Positions 9,702 through 15,000 of a stretch of 15,000 nt of DNA are shown here, piece after piece. The notes beneath the pieces were generated by a model. The model had not been told where the DNA came from, did not search any database, and worked only from the letters and a program-made list of their open reading frames with translations. The stretch is from assembly GCA_014634225.1 (NCBI GenBank), contig BLFN01000482.1, forward strand, positions 218,200 to 233,199, written 5' to 3'. Made by a program: the position numbers and the translations under genes. Source of the stretch: Acropora yongei (lineage: Eukaryota; Cnidaria; Anthozoa; Scleractinia; Acroporidae). Position 1 is the stretch's first letter. The number at the start of each line of letters is the position of its first letter.

Positions 9702-9760
9702 GTTTGGCACATCCTCATCCATATTTTAATATGTTTGGCACATCCTCATCCATATTTTAA
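9702..9760 (+). repeat. 31-bp tandem duplication inside a DUF6589 exon
   Basis: GTTTGGCACATCCTCATCCA... (28 bp) occurs at 9702-9729 and again at 9733-9760, separated by TAT (period 31). The frame of the upstream coding block stays open across both copies and then gives HPYFKEMAQRST, so together with a probable earlier small indel the duplication leaves the exon in frame but with extra residues. Confidence 0.85.
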
Positions 9761-9904
9761 AGAAATGGCGCAGAGATCAACTTTGGTAAGTGTTTTGGGT
9801 ACGAATGCTACATTATGGTACATTATTAAAACTCAAGCCCCACCCTTCCAAGAGAAGAATGAACCCACTTTCTTTTAAATTTATACTTAAGCCACGAATA
9901 AAAA

Positions 9905-10009
9905 TGTTTGTCTTCTTCCTGCAGTGTTGCCTGGGGATGGAATTCTTAAACCCAAATGTATCTGGTGACATGGCACAGCTTCTACAACACAACCAGGAAA
10001 AGTATGTAC
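9905..10009 (+). repeat. Exact 105-bp duplicate (original copy within its exon)
   Basis: This copy is in the correct context: it follows the exon ending in ..QRSTL with its GTAAGT donor at 9786, and runs on into VPITVNKDST. It is therefore the source, and the copy at 8897-9001 is the derived one, 1,008 bp upstream. Confidence 0.85.
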
Positions 10010-10489
10010 CAATCACAGTTAATAAAGATTCAACTTCCACAGTACTAGCCTGCATCCCATTGCATGGAGACCAGCTATTCGAGGAGCGTGCACGTCATGT
10101 CAAGTGGACATTCTGGGATGGCCTGGATCCAGTTGAGAGAATTATTGATGGAATATATACTGAATTTGCACTCTGGCATGCTACGTATTCACTTTATAAG
10201 GTACAGTATTGTATATGAGACACATAACCCACAAATAAATAATTTTGATTGATAGTCCCCTTCCCTTGCCTTATTAATGTTTAGCTGAAAAACAAATGTA
10301 AGTTATGATTTTATAATTTGTCTCTTTTCCTTGTAGTTGGAGTTCAAAATGTTTTGTAATCAGGAAAAGTTTAGTAATGAATGCACACTGGAAAACAGAA
10401 CAATTTAAACTGTCATATTTTCATGTGTCAACTATGGTGTAATAACAATGATTTTTACCTGAACTCAAGATGCTTGCAATATATGTTTT

Positions 10490-10721
10490 TTCAAGACAAA
10501 CCTAATGTCATCCTACCAGACACGACAGTCTGCCATACAATTCAAGGGAAGTGGCTGCTTCAAGTATGTGAAGATCACATGAAGAAGTTTGTGTTTAATG
10601 ATGATGAAATGACTGCCTTGGTTGAGCAGACATCAGAGGTACAACAGGCAGAGGGTGGGAGATGGAGATGTAGGGCGCAAGGATGTGAGGCAACATATGC
10701 TTATCATTCTGGAAGAGTCAG
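10490..10721 (+). other. C2H2-like zinc block of the DUF6589 gene
   Basis: The frame reads PDTTVCHTIQGKWLLQVCED, KKFVFNDDEMTALVEQTSEV and WRCRAQGCEATYAYHSGRVR. Cys at 10669-10671 and 10684-10686 (CxxxxC) and His at 10705-10707 fit the first three ligands of a C2H2 finger; the exon ends with AG|GTAATA at 10721/10722 and the last His would lie in the next exon, which is missing here. The coding stretch upstream (10381-10489) does not look like family sequence and is probably read-through. Confidence 0.6.
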
Positions 10722-10904
10722 GTAATACACAGCTCATTATTGTTTGTCATGCATGTAATAGCTTGAATACCACTGAACAATTCTTAGGCTAGGTTTTGAT
10801 TCAATAAAAGAGATTTTGTGTGGTATATGTTTTCTTATTGTTATGAATAACAACACTTTGGTTTTGAGGGTCTACTGACATTATCATATGGCAGTTAAGT
10901 TACT

Positions 10905-11145
10905 TCCCTCAAATGTACGCAATTATAACTCTAAGAGTCTGCGGACTTCTACAGAGGACCATGAAGCAGTGGCTCAGATAGCTAAGGACTTACTGGACCA
11001 GTATGTCTTCGAAAAGACGAGTGGATGAGAAGGTCACCCTTCCTTCCCAAAGTTACAAAGTAGCCTTCTACATGATCTTGATTATAGGGATCTTCATAAA
11101 TGGATTAAGGAGCATGTCAAATTGTGGGGTACAATCTATGAGTAA
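10905..11145 (+). other. C-terminal block of the DUF6589 gene
   Basis: The frame gives SKSLRTSTEDHEAVAQIAKD, LLDQYVFEKTSG, a TGA at 11026-11028 where Arg is expected, then EGHPSFPKLQSSLLHDLDYR and DLHKWIKEHVKLWGTIYE, ending at TAA 11143. The tail is a recognisable family C-terminus. The block normally preceding it, including the DLxxEHLN motif that I recall in relatives, is absent between 10722 and 10905. Confidence 0.6.
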
Positions 11146-11656
11146 AATAACCCTTACTGAAGTTTGTTACTGAATGGGAAGCTGCTGCGACAGACATTTC
11201 AGTAGTAATGTAAATAAGGCTCAAATTGATTATTCCTTTGTGTCAAGTTATATAAATTTCCAAGGAAAGTGAGATACATATTACATGAAACTATATATCA
11301 TGTTTATTTAACTTTTAATTCCAAGTTACTTTAACTCTTACTGATCATGACAAGTTCACTTTCCAGGAACTTAAATTAAGTACAATAATGACCTGCAACC
11401 AGCAGTGTATCATGAACAATAGGTAAAATAAATGAAAATGACCTAATAAGGGTACTCATTCTTCATCTTACTGTCTGAAGACATTAAATATTCCTACCTC
11501 CCCCTCAGTAGAGGAGGGTCTGGAATTCATCTTTCAGGGGTTCACACAATATTTCCTACAGACTTATCACATACCAGTGTTTGAGAACAAATTCCAAGTG
11601 AGAGGTTGTTTTTTTTCCCCAAGGAATGAGGTCTCTCTTTTAGGGGAAAGGTACAG
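11146..11656. other. Region between the two convergent transposon genes
   Basis: AT-rich, with no coding signature or repeat that I can identify. It should hold the 3' ends of both genes; an AATAAA occurs near 11427 on the + strand, too far from the stop at 11145 to be assigned with confidence. Confidence 0.5.
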
Positions 11657-13673
11657 CTATGTGGATGTTTCATCATTCCAAAGTGAAAGTTCATCCTCAC
11701 TGCCACTGTCACTGAATGTGTACTCTTCCAGGTTACACCAACTATGGTGAGTAAAACCTGAAGAAAAACTAAAAAATGCAAGTTTTTCCTCCAAGTTAGG
11801 AATATCTAAGAAAATTTCTTGCATGATATCTGAAATCTGCAAAGCATCACCAACTGAAAAAACAGGGAAATTACTAAGGATGTCCTCAATTGTAAAAATG
11901 TTAGAGCATTTGCTCACCACATCTATCATCAGTTGTTCAGAGAAACCATGACTGGAGGAATAGTCTATGCACAATCCCTGCATCTTCATACTAGCACAAA
12001 CTTCCTTCAAAACATCATGGACGTCTTGATGATCATGCGTAGTTACTTCCCTTGTCCTTTTGTTGAAAACCTCATCGGCAAGTTTCGCTTCCACTTCAAA
12101 TGGCAACAGCTCTGCATTACATGAATCCCCATTACATTTGTAAACGGTAGCACAGAACGAGCAACAGTTATGGAGAGATGATGATTTGATGTTCTGATCC
12201 AATGACTGATAAGCTCCAACACGTAGGCATCCATTGGTTCTGATAAAGTCCTTGACCACCTTTTCACAAGGTCCAACCTGCTGACCATGGTAAAGAACAC
12301 CATCTCTTCCAGCAGGACCTGCCTCTTGGTGGAAATCCAACGAAGACCTTGCTGCTCCCCAAGAAATGATGTAACAGACATCAGGGAAATTAACCCCCAT
12401 ACACAATGCTGTTGTTGCAACAACAACCCTCTTAATGCCACCATTCTTAGCGTTGAGTGAACTAGCAATCCTTGCTTTGTTTCTGTCCATGAGTTTGAAT
12501 GATAAACTCCAAGAAAGCAGTTCTCTGGTACTTGGTTTGCTGATCATATGCATGGGGGCCCAACTTGCTCAGCAAGTAGTTTGCCACCTGGGCAATTTCG
12601 TTTATAGTATTACAAAATATAAGGTTTTTAGGTGTTTCTTTACCATACTTCTTTAAAAGGTCAATAAGCCATTGCAGTTCTTCATGTTAGTCCTTTTTTT
12701 TTTTACCTTTTTGACAGAAAATCCAATATTTTCCCAGTTGGGACTCACATACACTGTCATCAGGTTTTCCTTCAGTGCAGGGCTTTCTCGAATAGTTTCT
12801 CTTGTCCTTTCGTCAGCAGTGCCAGTGAGAGCAGCAACTGTAATTCCTAGCAAACAATGTCCTTATTAAGAGTGCAAAGTACACCGGATTTATTCCTGTT
12901 AGCTATACAGCAATCTAACATACAGATACAGCCTGCATTTCTAGAAAATAAATCGTTATAAGAGACAATGGCAACCGTTTATCTGTAAATTGCACATCTG
13001 ATGCAAAACAATTTCAAAGTCGCACCTTGTTTACAGAATGAGCACAAGGAGGCAAGTTTACCGAAGCTTTCACGGAAGGATCTGGCCATTTTCGTCATCG
13101 ACCTAAGAGAAGGTAACAATCAGATGTAAATTACAAAAGCTCGAGGCATGAAATCGCAATACTTTGTGAGTCGTCAAATTCGTAGAAGCTTAGATGTTTA
13201 CCTTTTCCCAGTCCATCTGTGTGGGACTCATCTATCACAATCGCAGTGAGATTGTCTTGAAGAGCGTTGCCTTCCTTTTCGAGAGAGTCGAGGAGGCTTT
13301 TGCCAAGTGCTTCTTCAGCAGACGCAAAAAGCAGACGGTATTTTCCACTTTCGATATCTGATTGGAGACAGTAAGACAACGAGCTAGCCGAAATCCCCAT
13401 TGAAGAGGACTTCTTGATTTGATCATTAACAATATTTTTCAGTGGACAAATTACGAGGATGACACAGTCTTCTTTCATAAGTGCTAAGACCTGAAAAATC
13501 AGACTTTTCCCAAATCCTGTGGGGAGCACAGCGGGTAGATCTCCTCTTGAGAAGAGCTGTTTCACGGAAAACTTTTGTTCTTATCACAAATCGCGAGTAA
13601 GTCCCTGTTCAGAGAGAATGTTTAACACTTTGTCCAAAAAGGCTTGGAACTGATCTTCCATTTCTATGGCCAT
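11657..13673 (-). pseudogene. RecQ-like superfamily-2 DNA helicase of the inner transposon, decayed
   Basis: Three exons with GT..AG junctions: 13673-13202, 13102-13026, 12846-11657. From ATG 13673 (MAIEMEDQFQAFLDK) the motifs run: EQKFSVKQLF (motif 0-like); I AVLPTGFGKS (13503-13520); Ia VICPLKNIVNDQ; II IVIDESH (13221-13232); III ALTGTAD; IV NLIFCNTINEIAQV; V VVVATTALCMGVNFPDV; VI DFHQEAGPAGRDG. These are followed by a Cys/His cluster (GCLRV..HNCCSFC) like the RecQ zinc-binding domain and a family-specific C-terminus ending at TAG 11657. Family helicases unwind DNA 3' to 5'. Lesions: TGA TAA before EQKF, frameshift between DESHT and WTGKR, slippage in an A run (12698-12709), two frameshifts near 12490-12540, and Arg to Pro in motif VI. 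Confidence 0.8.
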
Positions 13674-13766
13674 GTTTGATTCTGGCAAAATCAGATCTTT
13701 GATGGGCTCATGTCAATAATAAGGACCAGAGCCGAGCTAATCACGAGCCCTGTTCGCTGGTGAACG

Positions 13767-13861
13767 GGTTTTTCAAGTTCCAGGGGTTTGTCTGCAAGCG
13801 TTTCCTTTTCTCCTCTCCTCCTCCCCCCTCTTTCTTTTTTTTGCTCTTGCCACGCAGGCTA
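13767..13861. repeat. Right terminal inverted repeat of the inner transposon
   Basis: Reverse complement starts TAGCCTGCGTGGCA and continues directly with the 81-bp purine-rich block (13767-13847) found in the left arm, so relative to the left it lacks 50 bp. It also contains GCAAGCGTTTCC (13794-13805). The helicase ATG at 13673 is only about 95 bp inside, so the terminal repeat probably contributes to its promoter. Confidence 0.85.
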
Positions 13862-13944
13862 GCCACTGACAAACTCCCCAGTCTATGTTGCATATCATTA
13901 TTATGGTGCTGGACATTATGATGCAACAGAAATCATAATAAGAG
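13862..13944 (+). pseudogene. Outer gene resumed: C-terminal part of the OTU domain
   Basis: After the right target-site duplication (GCCACTGAC, 13862-13870) the frame continues PLTNSPVYVAYHYYGAGHYD, the closing strand of the OTU fold. His at 13914-13916 (GAGHYD) is the expected catalytic His and is intact. The exon ends ATAATAAGAG with donor GTAAGG at 13945. It joins in frame to the block ending at 6646 once the transposon and one copy of the repeat are set aside. Confidence 0.8.
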
Positions 13945-14785
13945 GTAAGGGGCTGGTTAAAACAATATTAAATAATAGTTAAGCTGATCATAACTATCTT
14001 ATCGTATTTAATTAAGTTTTAAAAGCCTCTATTTATAACATGTTAGGAAACCTTGGAGTTAATGACAGCCTACAATGACCTCCTTTTTACTGCTGTCAAA
14101 AATGTATCATGGGCTTCCATGAAAATTAATGGTAGCGGTATTATTATTACACTAGATTTCCTTTAAACTTAACATTTTGTTGCCTTGTCCGATCTTGCTG
14201 GGGCTTTTTTGATTTGTTTGTATTTAAATTGTACTTAAATATGTCTGGAATAAGAGGAGATATTTCAAAAAAGTGAATAATTATGATCATGGTCTTTCAA
14301 ATGAGCATTTTAACTAAAAACTAGTAAATTAATAAAGGTGTTGACTGGAAATGATGTTGATTAATCTCAGATTACTGTACCAAAATACTGTACAAATTTT
14401 GGGACATTCTGGTGATATTTTCATTGTGAAGAATTATTATTATTATTATTATTATTTTTTTTTTTAATTTAATCTTAAAAAAATTGTGAAGAATTATTAC
14501 ATATGATTTATTTTATATGCATCACTGAGGAATTAGTAAAGTTGTCTTAAGCCCTGTAGGAGATGAAAAAAGAAGAAAATATTAGTCCTAAACAATACCA
14601 ATCATACCTTCTTAATGTTCCTTGAAATAAATGAAAAAAAAATTGCCTGATCAAATGAAAATTGCTTGTTTTACATATTGTTGACTTATGGGTTTTTCAA
14701 GCCCCCGTTCAATACCATAATTATACTTATAGGCTGCAAATAGGTTGGAGTTTATTTATGAACCATAACTTTAAATTTTGTGCAG
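13945..14785 (+). other. Intron of the outer gene (841 bp) with ATT microsatellite
   Basis: Donor GTAAGG at 13945 and acceptor TTTTGTGCAG ending at 14785; the flanking exons join in phase (AGA G|AC CCA). AT-rich, no gene inside. An (ATT)n run followed by poly-T occupies about 14431-14465, and a 17-bp sequence ATTGTGAAGAATTATTA occurs on both sides (14423-14439 and 14483-14499). Confidence 0.65.
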
Positions 14786-15000
14786 ACCCAGTTGAACCAG
14801 AACCTCAACCAAGTCAAGGTCAAGAGTCTGTTCATGGCCATGTGTGCCACTGTGGCCAGAAAGCAAAATCAAGAAGTGAACGATTTTGTGTACCAACAGA
14901 AAAGTCCCGTTGTCTATGTGTTGTAAAGAAAATACGTTGCCAGGCCAAGTGCAAATGCCTCAATTGTGACAACTATAAGAGGATCAATGAGAAACTGTCA
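14786..15000 (+). pseudogene. Outer gene: CXC-type Cys-rich zinc domain exon (runs off the window)
   Basis: The frame is open to the window end: a Gln/Pro/Glu linker (VEPEPQPSQGQESVHG) then HVCHCGQKAK, FCVPTEKSRCLCVVKKIRC and QAKCKCLNCDN. Nine Cys in CxC..C..CxC..C..CxCxxC spacing resemble tesmin/TSO1 or MSL2-type CXC domains, which bind zinc clusters and DNA. In the arrangement I recall for this cnidarian family, CXC directly follows OTU, as here. This exon itself shows no lesion within the window; it is called a pseudogene because the rest of the gene is broken. A DNA-binding role at element ends is inference. Confidence 0.65.

Larger units (their letters stand above)
9424..10200 (+). other. 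DUF6589 core: DNID and HGDQ acidic motifs
   Basis: Exon 9424-9785 reads LVADNIDHEIL, RVQTKTHTNRSIHWT, a frameshift, then DLQFRGLLPDCNVQKNIM and LVSRIVTKYLKPF. Exon 9925-10200 reads CCLGMEFLNPNVSGDMAQLL, NQEKYVP, PLHGDQLFEERARHVKWTFW and FALWHATYSLYK. HGDQLFEERA is the strongest signature of the family. Asp residues in DNID (9434-9436, 9443-9445) and HGDQ (10069-10071) are candidates for metal-binding transposase acids, by inference. The two exons join in phase across intron 9786-9924 (donor GTAAGT, acceptor CCTGCAG). TGA codons interrupt the first exon (for example near 9630). Confidence 0.7.
6963..11145 (+). pseudogene. DUF6589-family gene of the inner transposon, decayed (candidate transposase)
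   Basis: Coding blocks in order: treble-clef-like N-terminal zinc domain (6963-7210), basic linker (7214-7480, SVRVFSPVTKRNNGK), KWHAAANTITKHSELYPKVL (7490-7671), an inserted TIR element, DELRIFCPVVYQLVLSACGT (8505-8660), RISTVLFHSCGKHEDLVRLN (8660-8874), KEIEKTKL..ISPLPLYR (9032-9195), DUF6589 core (9424-10200), LEFKMFCNQEKF (10337-10405), a C2H2-like block (10490-10721) and a C-terminal block ending at TAA 11143-11145. Introns with GT..AG ends: 9196-9423, 9786-9924, 10201-10336; donors also at 8875 and 10722. Broken by a TGA at 7023, frameshifts near 7210, 7480 and 8650, a TGA at 11026, and loss of about 200 residues between the C2H2 and C-terminal blocks. Family identity comes from recognition of its signature peptides. 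Confidence 0.75.
6647..13861. mobile_element. Inner DNA transposon encoding a DUF6589-family protein and a RecQ-like helicase
   Basis: A 7,215-bp unit bounded by inverted repeats that begin TAGCCTG(G/C)GT(A/G)GCA and by a 9-bp direct repeat. The pre-insertion site can be read: ...CDQPLT before 6646 continues as ...LTNSPVYVAYH after 13870 in the same frame, an unbroken OTU domain. Inside are two convergent spliced genes, DUF6589-type (+) and RecQ-like helicase (-), tail to tail about 510 bp apart, each starting within a few hundred bases of its own terminal repeat. A TSD of 8-10 bp does not fit Academ (3-4 bp as I recall), the described helicase-carrying cut-and-paste superfamily. Both genes are broken, so this copy is non-autonomous. 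Confidence 0.82.

Noticed and set aside
9790..9924. N-terminal part of the open frame starting at ATG 9790
   Set aside because: Lies in the intron between GTAAGT at 9786 and the acceptor ending at 9924; only sequence from 9925 on has family signatures.
6647..13861. Assignment of the inner element to Academ
   Set aside because: Academ also carries an SF2 helicase, but its known target duplications are 3-4 bp and its transposase is not DUF6589 as far as I know; the 9-bp duplication here does not fit.
1..15000. Bacterial or viral origin, CRISPR array, rRNA or tRNA genes
   Set aside because: Spliced genes, eukaryotic transposon families and low coding density argue against prokaryotic DNA; no regularly spaced repeats, tRNA-like folds or rRNA signatures were recognised.

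Overview
The window is eukaryotic. It is AT-rich, has spliceosomal GT..AG introns, low gene density and dense nested transposable elements. Several protein families (DUF6589-type, a RecQ-like helicase lineage, a DDE-like protein with OTU and CXC domains), and short repeats such as the ATGGACTACC unit at the left edge, are ones I associate with cnidarians, most likely a stony coral or sea anemone. This rests on recognition, not on a search. I see no clearly intact host gene.

Layout. 1-960: a short tandem repeat and two weak ORF candidates on opposite strands. 960-4395: no convincing gene; it holds a T9/G13 homopolymer junction, a 56-bp-arm hairpin element (3433-3579) and a small TIR element (3829-3951). 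4396-6646 and 13862-15000: the two halves of one decayed OUTER gene on the + strand, encoding in order a Cys-rich/N-terminal region, a DDE-like transposase core, an OTU-type peptidase fold and a Cys-rich CXC zinc domain.

6647-13861: a 7,215-bp INNER DNA transposon that landed inside the OTU exon of the outer gene. It is bounded by related terminal inverted repeats starting TAGCCTG and by a 9-bp direct repeat, GCCACTGAC (8 or 10 bp depending on where the ends are drawn). Removing the inner element plus one repeat rejoins the OTU reading frame exactly, so the boundaries are well supported. The inner element carries two convergent, decayed, intron-containing genes: a DUF6589-family gene on the + strand (6963-11145) and a RecQ-like superfamily-2 helicase on the - strand (13673-11657). 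A further ~830-bp non-autonomous TIR element (7672-8501) sits between coding blocks of the DUF6589 gene, making three levels of nesting.

How it fits together. I infer that DUF6589 is the candidate transposase of the inner element (acidic residues in DNxD and HGDQ motifs; the region where a third acidic residue would be expected is deleted here), with the helicase as partner. The outer element is a separate modular transposase lineage. Both are dead in this copy: stops (at least two explained by CGA to TGA), frameshifts, internal deletion, an exact 105-bp exon duplication, helicase motif VI GRAGRDG changed to GPAGRDG, and OTU catalytic Cys changed to Arg.
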